NCBI GenBank assembly: GCA_029261855.1
Contig: JAJDAN010000024.1
Span: forward strand, 62,001 to 126,000
DNA from: Deltaproteobacteria bacterium
GTDB taxonomy: Bacteria; Myxococcota_A; UBA9160; UBA4427
Reading direction: 5' to 3'
Length of the DNA: 64,000 nt
A model generated the notes under the pieces. It was not told the origin of the DNA. It ran no database searches and saw only the letters and a list, made by a program, of their open reading frames with translations. Each line of letters begins with the position of its first letter. The stretch's first letter is position 1. Positions 1 through 7,460 of this stretch are shown piece by piece. The position numbers were made by a program, and so were the translations under genes.

Positions 1-372
1 ATTCTCGAGCAGCCGCAGGACCTTGGCCTGGTGCGCGGGCGCCATGGCGCCGATCTCGTCGAGCACCAGCAACCCGTCGCGTGCCTGCTCGGCCGCACCC
101 GGACGGTCGACCGCCCCGGTGAAGGCGCCGCGCGAGGTGCCGAACAACTCGCTCTCCAGGTGGTCGCTCGGGACTGCGGGACAGTTGAACACCACCAACG
201 GACCCGGCAGGTGGGGCGACGAAGCATGGAGCGCGCGCGGAACCAGGTCCTTGCCCGCCCCGGTTTCGCCGAGCACCAGCAGGCACCGGACTGGCGTGCA
301 CGCCAGTTGCTCGATCTCGTCGCGAAGCCGCCGGATCGCCTCGGACCGACCGAGGATCATCTGTTCGATCAC
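1..372 (-). CDS. Sigma-54 interaction AAA+ activator (partial, N-terminal end)
   Basis: Fragment of an NtrC-type enhancer-binding protein cut by the left edge. Read on the minus strand it shows Walker A GETGAGKD, then LESELFG, an intact GAFTGA loop (here SRGAFTGAVD), and Walker B LLVLDEIGAM. Together these are the ATPase core that remodels sigma-54 RNA polymerase. The AAA+ domain begins almost at the proposed start (VIEQMILGRSEAIRRL), so there is no room for a receiver or GAF domain. The protein would be PspF-like in layout unless translation starts further upstream; the frame stays open to a TGA at about 523, but only non-ATG starts are available. GTG at 372 or ATG at 360 are both plausible and neither has a clear ribosome binding site. 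The C-terminal DNA-binding part lies outside the window. Confidence 0.8.
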   Translation of the reverse strand, partial: MIEQMILGRSEAIRRLRDEIEQLACTPVRCLLVLGETGAGKDLVPRALHASSPHLPGPLVVFNCPAVPSDHLESELFGTSRGAFTGAVDRPGAAEQARDGLLVLDEIGAMAPAHQAKVLRLLEN

Positions 373-526
373 GGCCCATTCCGGGAGCAATCCCCGTGCC
401 GCCGAGTTCCAGTGGGAACGGAAGCCTGCCAGCGCAAGCGGAAGGCCGCGAACGGCAGGACACGGCTCAACGTGGAATCGGGGGCTTCCGATGTAAGGAG
501 ACGCCCTCGATCGGGAGCCTCGTCAC

Positions 527-1837
527 ATGGAAATCATTCAGGCCGTCGCGGCCTTCTTCGTGGTATTTGCCGTCGCCGGTGCGATCGTCCAGGTGCTCTT
601 CGCCTATTCGCTCCAGGTCATCTCGGAAAAGAACGAGCTACCCGAGTTCGCCTCGTTCATCTCATGGCTTCCGCTGCTGCAGCTGTATCCGTACATCAAG
701 GTAGGCGGCGGGAACTTCAAACTGTTCCTGCTCGTCGGCATCGGCGGGACCATCGGCGTGGGAATCCTCGCCGGCTTGAGCGCCGCGATGGGCGAAGCCG
801 GCGGCATCATCGGCGGACTCGCGATCGGCGGCTTTGCGCTGGGCGCGATCGTCTACTTCGTGCGCATCGCGATGGCGACTGCGGAACGACGCGGGCTGTC
901 CAAGTGGATCGGGTTGCTGAGCTTCGTTCCCATCGCAAACTTCTTCGTCTATCCGTACATCGCCTTCCACGACGGTTTCCGGCCGCCCAACAAGGTCGGC
1001 GCCCTGCTCGGGCTGCTGCTGGCCTTCGGTCCCCTGCCCGGCCAGATCGCCATGGTCGACCAGATGGCGTCGCAGGCCCAGGAGGTCGCGCAAGCGGACA
1101 TGGGCGACGGCATGACCCTCGAGCAGGCCATGGGCGGGCTCGGTGCGGCCATGGAGATCGGCACCCAGCTGGCAATGCTCGACGGCATGGACCCGTCGGA
1201 CCCGGACCAGGCCCGCATGATGCGCGACTCGGTGATCGAGCTTCGCTCGAAGCTCGATCAGCACCGGGCTTCGCTCGGCGAGGAAGCGGCGGCCGACATG
1301 GAGGAGCTGCTGGCCCAGCAGGAGCAACGGCTGGGGATGGGATCCGCGCAGGCCCAGATCGACGCCGGGGACATGAACGCAAGCCCCGACGCAGATCCCA
1401 GCTACGCCGACAGTCCGCAGCAGGCCTACGAGCCTCCGACGCTCTCGATTCGTCCGCCGATCACCGACGGCATCGCCCGCAACGGCGACGACGGTTTCGC
1501 CGTCCCCGCCGATCCGCCCTGCCCTTCGGGCACCCAGCCCCGCGGCGCGGTCCCGCCGGAGGGCACGCGAACCTGGTGCGAGAAGATCGGTCAGGACGCC
1601 GGCATCAAGCACGGCTGGATGACCGAGTACCACGCGAACGGCCAGCCCCTGTCTTCGGGCGAGTACCGGGACGGACTCCGCGTAGGCGTGTGGTCGCGCT
1701 TCTACGACGATGGCCAGAAGCGCGTACAGGCCCAGTTCGAAGACGGGCTACAGCACGGCGTGCTGCTTTCGTGGAACCCGGACGGCTCACTCGCGTACGA
1801 GAAGCAGTTCTCCCAGGGAGCGCCGGCTTCGCGCTGA
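527..1837 (+). CDS. Membrane protein with C-terminal MORN/YwqK-type repeats
   Basis: This 436-residue protein has an N-terminal hydrophobic half with about four to five membrane segments (first at 6-26, then a Gly/Ala-rich block at 64-110 and one near 130-148). A polar central stretch follows (residues 170-330), rich in Asp, Gln, Ala and Met. The last 75 residues hold repeated units of the kind GxxxxYHANGQ, GEYRDGLRVGVWSRFYDDGQ and DGxxHGVLLSWNPDG, typical of the MORN_2/YwqK family. The N-terminal half resembles bacterial proteins with a DUF5684-like layout, but I do not recognise a specific function. It is divergent from the sigma-54 activator and convergent with selD, with only 22 bases between the stop codons. 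The ATG is preceded by a GGGAG about ten bases upstream. Confidence 0.85.
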   Translation: MEIIQAVAAFFVVFAVAGAIVQVLFAYSLQVISEKNELPEFASFISWLPLLQLYPYIKVGGGNFKLFLLVGIGGTIGVGILAGLSAAMGEAGGIIGGLAIGGFALGAIVYFVRIAMATAERRGLSKWIGLLSFVPIANFFVYPYIAFHDGFRPPNKVGALLGLLLAFGPLPGQIAMVDQMASQAQEVAQADMGDGMTLEQAMGGLGAAMEIGTQLAMLDGMDPSDPDQARMMRDSVIELRSKLDQHRASLGEEAAADMEELLAQQEQRLGMGSAQAQIDAGDMNASPDADPSYADSPQQAYEPPTLSIRPPITDGIARNGDDGFAVPADPPCPSGTQPRGAVPPEGTRTWCEKIGQDAGIKHGWMTEYHANGQPLSSGEYRDGLRVGVWSRFYDDGQKRVQAQFEDGLQHGVLLSWNPDGSLAYEKQFSQGAPASR

Positions 1838-1859
1838 CCGCCCTCCGCGCCCTCCGGCG

Positions 1860-2909
1860 CTAGCGACCCGGCAAGACCTCGATCGCGCCGGGTGCACCCG
1901 CGACGACTTCGCCGATGACCGCTCGCGCGGGCGTGCCGTTCGCCGCGAGTTCCGCGATCAGCTGCTCCTCGTTTTCGGGCGACACGGTCAGGAGCAGTCC
2001 GCCCGAAGTCTGGGCGTCCGCGAGTAGCAGGCGATCGACATCCGACACGCCGCCGTCGAAGCGCGTCGTCGCGGCGACATAGTCGAGGTTTCGCCGACTG
2101 CCGCCGGGCACGACGCCCTCCTCGGCCAGGGCCCGGACGAAGTCGAAGACCGGGACGGCCGCTGCCGACAAGCGTGCCGCGCAACCCGATGCCGCCAGCA
2201 CGTTGTGGAGATGACCCAGCAGCCCGAAGCCGGTCACGTCGGTGGCACAGCGGACGCCCGCCGCCAGGGCGGCGTCGCGCGCGCCCGCATTCAGGGTCGA
2301 CATGGACGCCACCACCTCGCGGAGCTGCGACTCGCTGAGCCGTTCCTTCTTGATGGCCTGCGCGGCGATGCCGGCGCCGATGGGCTTCGTCAACACGAGC
2401 TTGTCTCCCGGACGCGCAGCCGTCTGGGACAGGATTCGGTCCTCGTCGACCTTGCCGAGGACGCACAAGCCGTACTTGAGCTCGGGGTCGAGCACCGTGT
2501 GCCCGCCGGCCACGGCACAGCCCGCCTCGGCGGCCTTGTCGCGGCCCCCGCGGAAGATGCGCGTGAGGACTTCCCGGGAGACCTTCTCTTCCGGAAAGCC
2601 GCAGACGGCCAATGCGATCTGCGGCTCGCCGCCCATGGCGTAGACATCCGACAGCGCATTCGCCGCGGCGATGGCGCCGAAGTCCTCGGGATCGTCGACG
2701 ATGGGCGTGATGAAGTCGACGGTGAAGACGAGAGGCGAGCCGGATTCCGGACGCAGGAGTGCCGCATCCTCCATGGGCCCGGCTTCGTCGGAGAGCCACG
2801 GATGATCGAAGGGCGCAATGCCTCTCAGGACCTCGACGAGGCCCTCAGCGGAAAGCTTGCGTGCTCAGCCGCCGGCCGGCACGAGCGACGTCAGTCGAAT
2901 CTCGCTCAC
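1860..2909 (-). CDS. selD: Selenophosphate synthetase SelD, itself a selenoprotein (in-frame TGA = Sec15)
   Basis: Makes selenophosphate from selenide and ATP, the selenium donor for Sec-tRNA. The body (from residue 46) is clear SelD: FITPIVDDPEDFGAIAAANALSD, AVAGGHT, TDVTGFGLLGHL, VPGG and DAQTSGGLLL. The true start is GTG at 2909, with GGAGG five bases upstream (2914-2918). From there the frame reads VSEIRLTSLVPAGG, then TGA (2867-2865), then ARKLS. In E. coli SelD the essential pair is Cys17 and Lys20. Here TGA at codon 15 and Lys18 have the same spacing, and the LTSL/AGG context matches the family. I therefore read TGA as selenocysteine, not stop. A gene caller that ignores Sec would begin at ATG 2774 and lose 45 residues including the active site. 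Length as Sec protein: 349 residues. It lies 57 bases downstream of the ferritin-like gene. Confidence 0.92.
2828..2867 (-). promoter_or_regulatory. UGA(Sec) codon with candidate bacterial SECIS hairpin
   Basis: Bacterial Sec insertion needs an RNA hairpin just 3' of the UGA, read by SelB. Downstream of the TGA (2867-2865) there is a seven-pair stem, GGGCCTC (2844-2838) with GAGGTCC (2834-2828), including one G-U pair. Its apical triloop is GUC, centred about 29 bases after the UGA. The loop carries the G-U dinucleotide expected of SECIS loops. The distance is slightly longer than in E. coli fdhF and no bulged U was identified, so the exact fold is tentative. Confidence 0.4.
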
Positions 2910-2966
2910 CGTTCCTCCAGTGAAGTAGGGGACGCCGAGCATAACCCGTCTGACTGCAGGGGCGGT

Positions 2967-4043
2967 TCAGGCGCTTCCTTCGACCCACTCTTCGAGGTTC
3001 TCGGGCAGGCGATCGGCGAAGGCCATCGTCTTGGCCCGGTCCCCGAAGTTCGCCTCGAACATGCCTCGGAAATGCCCTTCCAGTCGCTCGCTGAAGAGCC
3101 CGACCGTCTTGAGCGACGGGATGATGAAGCCGCGAACCGGGCCGGCGACGCTGGTGCGCTGCATCTCCGGGTCGATCTTCTCGCGCTCCTTCGCAAGCTC
3201 GGTGAAGACCGTCTGCGGGTCGAGGCCGGCCTCCTTCCAGATCTCGAGCATGGAGGTGCGCATGGATCCGCCGGATCGCGAGTCGACCAGCAGACGGGCT
3301 GCTTCGAACGCGAAGTCCTCGAGTCCGTCGCGCTCGGCGTCGGAAAGCGACCCCACCACCTCCGACAGGTACTTGACTCCGTAGCCGCAGTGACGGGCCT
3401 CGTCACGGGAGACGTAGGTGAGCAACTGCTTGAGCAGCGGCTCCTGGGTCGCGTTGCGCATGTCCCGGAAGACGTGAAGAGCGAGTCCCTCCACCACCAT
3501 CTGCATGCCGACCGCCTTCTCGAGCCAGCTGCCCGTGGCGATGGTCGCGTCGAGCACCTTCTTCAGCGAAGGCATGATGGGGTTCACCTCGTCGAGCAGC
3601 TTGATGTACGCCGCGAAGACCTCGACGTGGCGGGCCTCGTCGAGGGTCTGTGTGGCGGCGTAGAACTTGGCGTCCATGTGCGGCACCGCGGACACCATCT
3701 GGGACGCGACCATCAGCGCTCCCTGCTCGCCGTGCAGGAAGTTCGAGAGCATGAAGGCCGTGCTCTTGCGCGAGATTTCCCACTTGATATCCGGGTCGAG
3801 GTTCTGCCAGAAGTCGGTCTTCTCGACGGGGAAGCCACCGAGTGAGAACGTGCGGGCGAAGGCCTCGCGATCGATTCCCTGGTCCCAGTCGAGATCGCGA
3901 ACGGCGATCCACTGGCGGTCCAGTGCATTCGCGTAGAGCGTACGCACCTGATCGATCTCACTGTCGTAGTTCCAGTTGTAGATGGCGTTGAGGGCGGCCC
4001 CGGTCTCGTCGGTTTCCGGGGGTCGGAGGGGAACTCCGCTCAT
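2967..4043 (-). CDS. Ferritin-like diiron oxygenase/oxidase
   Basis: This soluble four-helix-bundle protein of 358 residues has a complete set of carboxylate-bridged diiron ligands: Glu106 (HGEQGAL), Glu136 and His139 (DEARHVE), Glu185 (VVEGLALH), and Glu215 and His218 (DEARHCGYG). This is the arrangement of the ribonucleotide reductase R2 / AurF / long-chain aldehyde oxygenase superfamily, so O2 activation is expected. The substrate cannot be read from sequence. It sits between the GntR regulator (26 bases upstream) and selD (57 bases downstream), so the three probably form one transcript. The start ATG at 4043 is followed by MSGVPLRPPETDETGAAL. No signal peptide is visible, so a cytoplasmic location is inferred. 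Confidence 0.88.
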   Translation of the reverse strand: MSGVPLRPPETDETGAALNAIYNWNYDSEIDQVRTLYANALDRQWIAVRDLDWDQGIDREAFARTFSLGGFPVEKTDFWQNLDPDIKWEISRKSTAFMLSNFLHGEQGALMVASQMVSAVPHMDAKFYAATQTLDEARHVEVFAAYIKLLDEVNPIMPSLKKVLDATIATGSWLEKAVGMQMVVEGLALHVFRDMRNATQEPLLKQLLTYVSRDEARHCGYGVKYLSEVVGSLSDAERDGLEDFAFEAARLLVDSRSGGSMRTSMLEIWKEAGLDPQTVFTELAKEREKIDPEMQRTSVAGPVRGFIIPSLKTVGLFSERLEGHFRGMFEANFGDRAKTMAFADRLPENLEEWVEGSA

Positions 4044-4069
4044 GTTGGTTCTCCGTTCAGGAATGAGAG

Positions 4070-4798
4070 TCAGTGCGCGGACGGGCGTTCCATCCGCTTG
4101 AGGAGTTGCTCGCGGTGGGCGCGCAGCAGGGCTCGAACGCCTTCCTGGGCCTCACCGCTGTCGCGAAGCTGCAACGCATCGGAGATGCGACGGGCCAGAG
4201 GCGCGACGATCGCGCGCGAAGGCCGGTGGGCATGGCGCGGGCGAAGCGCGCCCGGCGTCTGGTCGACGTCCGAGCGCGGGTCCGAGAAGACCGATCGCAG
4301 GCCGTTGCGCACCAGGCGCAGGACGAGGTTGCGACTCGCCTTGGAGATCAGCTGTCCCAGCTCGTCGAGGTCGGCGCGGTAGTCGTCGTCCCCGAGGCCG
4401 GGGTCGGTCAGGCCGTCCAGCAGCCGCCTCGCGCGGGTGATCTCCTCGTCGCTTGCGTTGCGGACCGCGAGGGAGACTGCGGAGATCATCAGGATCTCGT
4501 GAACGTCGAGCAGCTGGGTCACGAGCTCGACGCCCGGTCCGCCCTCGAGCCGCAGGAGATGTCGCAGCACGTCGAGGCTCGCGTCTTCGACGGGCCTGAC
4601 GCGCGCCCCGCCTCCATGGCGGATCTCCAGCAGCCCCAGCTGGTCGAGCTGCTTCAGGGCCTCGCGGACGGAGCCGCGGCTGACACCGAGCTGCTCCGCC
4701 AGCTTGCGCTCGGAAGCGAGGCGCTCACCGGGCTGGTAGTCGCCGCGAAGGATGGCGTCGCGGAGCTGGTTGGTGACGGAGTCGGATGTGCTGCCCAT
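4070..4798 (-). CDS. GntR/FadR-family transcriptional regulator
   Basis: A 242-residue regulator with an N-terminal winged helix (VTNQLRDAILRGDYQPGERLASERKLAEQLGVSRGSVREAL in pieces, residues 7-50) and an all-helical FCD-type effector domain to the C terminus. FCD proteins of this class sense small carboxylates or acyl-CoA. I chose ATG 4798. A longer reading to 4927 would run through two perfect TGGTCGGACCA palindromes, which look like operator DNA rather than coding sequence. No Shine-Dalgarno sequence precedes this ATG, so the mRNA may be nearly leaderless. First gene of the probable GntR, ferritin-like, selD operon, and probably autoregulated through the twin operator. Confidence 0.88.
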   Translation of the reverse strand: MGSTSDSVTNQLRDAILRGDYQPGERLASERKLAEQLGVSRGSVREALKQLDQLGLLEIRHGGGARVRPVEDASLDVLRHLLRLEGGPGVELVTQLLDVHEILMISAVSLAVRNASDEEITRARRLLDGLTDPGLGDDDYRADLDELGQLISKASRNLVLRLVRNGLRSVFSDPRSDVDQTPGALRPRHAHRPSRAIVAPLARRISDALQLRDSGEAQEGVRALLRAHREQLLKRMERPSAH

Positions 4799-4805
4799 GA
4801 GGCGA

Positions 4806-4835
4806 TGGTCGGACCACTTTTGATTGGTCGGACCA
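4806..4835. promoter_or_regulatory. Twin GntR/FadR-type operator
   Basis: Two identical palindromes TGGTCGGACCA lie at 4806-4816 and 4825-4835, 19 bp centre to centre. TGGT-N3-ACCA is the established half-site pattern of FadR-subfamily regulators. The copies lie 8 and 27 bp upstream of the regulator start. On the minus strand a TTGCCA about 17 bp before AAAAGT overlaps them, consistent with autorepression. Confidence 0.7.
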
Positions 4836-5089
4836 TTTTGGCAACCAGGACCTGGGGCTGCAAGGGGCAGATTCGCACGGTGAGGTCCAGAAACGACGAA
4901 ACCCGCCGACTCGGAAGTGGCGGGCAAACTGTTTCGACTTGGTGACGGGAGAATTTAGCACAGATCGGATATCCGTCAAGGGGTGACCCCGAAATTCGTG
5001 CAAACCCGTCCCGGATCGCGAAACCAGGCTCCGAAAACGCCGGAATCCGCGCCGAAAACGGCGTTCGACCGACCGCTGGGGAGCCCCTC
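4836..5089. other. Intergenic region with terminator-like hairpins
   Basis: No gene seen. On the minus strand the stem CCCGCC/GGCGGG (4902-4924) is followed by TTTCGTCGTTTC, which looks like an intrinsic terminator for the dehydrogenase gene ending at 5090. A second small hairpin, CGCCG-AAAA-CGGCG, lies at 5050-5063, closer to that stop codon. The rest probably holds the promoter of the GntR operon. Confidence 0.4.
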
Positions 5090-6247
5090 TCAGGAAATCC
5101 CGGAGACGGACTCCGGCAGATCCTTCGCGATGCGGATGATCGGGATCCCGGTCTGGGTGTTCTGGTGCATCTCCTGGAAGCACCGGGGCACGTCCTCGAA
5201 CGCGTAGATCTCGCTGTGGATCGTCGGCTTGAAGACCGAGCCGTACAGCTCGGTGGCCGCAGAGCACCCGATGACAGTCTCGTAGTGGGTGTGGTCGAGG
5301 GTGATCTGCTTGATGGAGGCGCCCGCCGAGTTGTAGTCGACGCTGCGCGCCAGCTGCCAACCCGCGCTGATGTTGACCCCCTGGCGCGACGCCACCGCGA
5401 GTCCGGCCGGGAAGACGGGGCCCCGCATCATGTCGCAGACGATGTGCATGCCGACCCCACCCGTGAGTCGGCGGGCCTCCTTGGTAAACCCCTTCACGTC
5501 GTCCCGCCCGGCAAAGCGGTTGAAGGCCTTCTGGTCGATCCCGACGATGCCCATCTCTTCGAGCACCTTGCGTCGCTCGGGACTCCCGGAACAGAAGTAG
5601 GCGTTGTGCCCCTCGTGCTTCGCCAGCATCAGGAACAGTTCGCCGACGCCACCGCCGAAGCTCAACACGTTGAGCGTGGCCAGCCGCTCTCGGCCCACCT
5701 TCAGGCGGAAGATGCCGAGTGCGCGGCGCCACAGGTGGTAGGCGGTGGGTGCGCGCAGCGGCAGGGCAGCGATCTCCCAGAGATCCAGGCCGCAATCGAG
5801 GGGCGCCGGCACCAGCTGCCATTCGCCGACGACCGCCTCTTCACCGTACCAGCCGATCGAATCCGGCTGGTCGTAGGCCCAGATGTTCTTCGGGTAGCCG
5901 TACTCGTCCGGTTCGCCATTGCAGTGGGTGAGCGCAATGTCCCCCACCTGGAAGCGGGTGACGTCGGAACCCACGCCGATCACCTCACCGACGGCGGAGT
6001 TGCCCGGGTAGATCTTCCCGCCCCGCAGTTCCGCGATGTTGACGGTATCGGCGAGGGCGGCGTGCTCGATGTTGTGCTCGGCCGAAGCGGCGAGGATCCG
6101 CAGGTGAACGTCCTTCGAGCCCATCTTCGGAAGCTCGAGCTCGTCCAGAGCGATGATGCGGGAAACGTCCACCTGGGACAGGTCCTCGTTCACGCGCTTG
6201 CGCTCGGCGGCAACGGCTTCGGCGGAGATCGAATAGGATCGCGACAT
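5090..6247 (-). CDS. Medium-chain dehydrogenase/reductase (MDR) family, zinc-independent type
   Basis: A 385-residue MDR-superfamily oxidoreductase. The N-terminal GroES-like domain (about 25-150) leads into a Rossmann fold with the nucleotide loop LSFGGGVGELFLML (about 200-213). The structural and catalytic zinc motifs of alcohol dehydrogenases are missing: where GHE is usual it reads PGNSAVGEVIGVGS, and no CxxCxxC lobe is present. It is therefore more like quinone oxidoreductase or crotonyl-CoA reductase-type enzymes using NAD(P)H. The substrate is unknown. Transcribed alone on the minus strand and divergent from the alpha/beta hydrolase at 6432. The start is ATG 6247, reading MSRSYSISAEAV. 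Confidence 0.8.
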   Translation of the reverse strand: MSRSYSISAEAVAAERKRVNEDLSQVDVSRIIALDELELPKMGSKDVHLRILAASAEHNIEHAALADTVNIAELRGGKIYPGNSAVGEVIGVGSDVTRFQVGDIALTHCNGEPDEYGYPKNIWAYDQPDSIGWYGEEAVVGEWQLVPAPLDCGLDLWEIAALPLRAPTAYHLWRRALGIFRLKVGRERLATLNVLSFGGGVGELFLMLAKHEGHNAYFCSGSPERRKVLEEMGIVGIDQKAFNRFAGRDDVKGFTKEARRLTGGVGMHIVCDMMRGPVFPAGLAVASRQGVNISAGWQLARSVDYNSAGASIKQITLDHTHYETVIGCSAATELYGSVFKPTIHSEIYAFEDVPRCFQEMHQNTQTGIPIIRIAKDLPESVSGIS

Positions 6248-6431
6248 GGGGGGTCCTTTGGCTGGGCCTGGGCTGGAGAGCTGTGTGACTGAGGCAGGAG
6301 CTGGGGCTGTTTCGAGCGGCTTCTAGGGGATCCGGACGGTACAGGCGGGGGCCCCGGGACTTCAACCCCACGTTGCCGCCGCGGGGCGCGGCTTCTTGAC
6401 GATGCCGGACCAGGCGCTGCAGACTAGCGGC

Positions 6432-7460
6432 ATGACCCGCATCCTGATCGGGGCCGTGGTCCTCGCGCTCGTGGTCGTCGTGCTTCCTCCCATCGCCGCC
6501 GACCTGGGCGGCTACCGGGCGAATCCCGCACTGGTCCGTCAGGACGGCCGCATCGTCGAGATCGGCGACGGGCGCTTCTTGCACGTCGTAGAGCTGGGCG
6601 GTGACCGGGCCGGTACCCCGGTGGTCCTCATCCACGGCCTCCCCGGAACCACGACCGACTGGACCACGACGCCCGAAGAGCTGGCGGCCCTCGGACACCC
6701 GGTCTTTGTGTACGACCGCGTCGGCTACGGGTTCTCGAGCCGGGAGGAGGACCCGGAGAGCCGACACACCTACGCCTCGAGCGCCGACGATCTCGCGGCG
6801 CTGCTCGACGTGCTGTCCCTCGAGCGACCGATCCTAGTCGGCTGGTCCTACGGCGGCGGCGTCGTGCAGCAGTTCGCCGTGCGGGCGCCCGAGCGCGCGA
6901 GCGGAATCGTCCTGATCGGCTCCGTCGGACCCGCGAGCCTGCCGTCCGGGCACGAGGAGAGCGGCCCGACGAGGGACGACGAAGGGCTCGGACTCATCGA
7001 CCAGATGCTCGCGAGCCCGATTGGCGCGGGCATCTTCGACTGGGTGGGCTCGATCCCGCCCCTGGCGGACCGCATCGCCGGGGACGCCCTGGCTGCCGCT
7101 TTCGCCGAGCCAAGCGCGATTCCACCGGGCTTCGTCGAATCCACACGCGCCGCGCTCGAGCTTCCCGGGACCTTCACGGCGTTCGCGACGGAAGCGCGCA
7201 AGAACGACTTGTCGACCCTCCACCCCGAAGCCATCGCGCTGCCGGCCCTCGTCATCCACGGCACGGAAGACCGACTCGTCCCCTACGACGTGGGGCTCGA
7301 CCTCGAGGCGAAGCTCCCGCAGGCTCGCCTGGAGACGGTCTTCGACGGCAGCCACATGCTGCCGGCCACCCATCCCGAGCTCGTCGCGCGTGCGATCCAC
7401 AATCTCGCGATCGGCGGCTACATCCTCGAACCGGAACCGACCGAACGGAGCCTTGAATGA
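6432..7460 (+). CDS. Membrane-anchored alpha/beta hydrolase
   Basis: A 342-residue serine hydrolase. A hydrophobic N-terminal segment (residues 4-24, ILIGAVVLALVVVVLPP) probably anchors it in the membrane, facing the periplasm. The oxyanion loop is HGLPG (69-73), the nucleophile elbow GWSYGG has Ser139, and the acid and histidine are in HGTEDRLVP and DGSHMLP near the C terminus. The family includes haloperoxidase-like and epoxide hydrolase-like esterases, and the exact substrate is not readable. ATG 6432 is chosen over ATG 6402 because it places the anchor at the very N terminus. The last codons overlap the next gene (ATGA), so it is translationally coupled to the amidase. Confidence 0.85.
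   Translation: MTRILIGAVVLALVVVVLPPIAADLGGYRANPALVRQDGRIVEIGDGRFLHVVELGGDRAGTPVVLIHGLPGTTTDWTTTPEELAALGHPVFVYDRVGYGFSSREEDPESRHTYASSADDLAALLDVLSLERPILVGWSYGGGVVQQFAVRAPERASGIVLIGSVGPASLPSGHEESGPTRDDEGLGLIDQMLASPIGAGIFDWVGSIPPLADRIAGDALAAAFAEPSAIPPGFVESTRAALELPGTFTAFATEARKNDLSTLHPEAIALPALVIHGTEDRLVPYDVGLDLEAKLPQARLETVFDGSHMLPATHPELVARAIHNLAIGGYILEPEPTERSLE

Noticed and set aside
373-522. N-terminal extension of the sigma-54 activator
   Set aside because: The frame is open but lacks an ATG and a ribosome binding site, and its residues do not resemble a regulatory domain. Kept as uncertain.
2865-2867. TGA in selD as a nonsense mutation or frameshift
   Set aside because: Frame, start, RBS and family sequence are intact on both sides, and the codon sits exactly at the Cys/Sec site.
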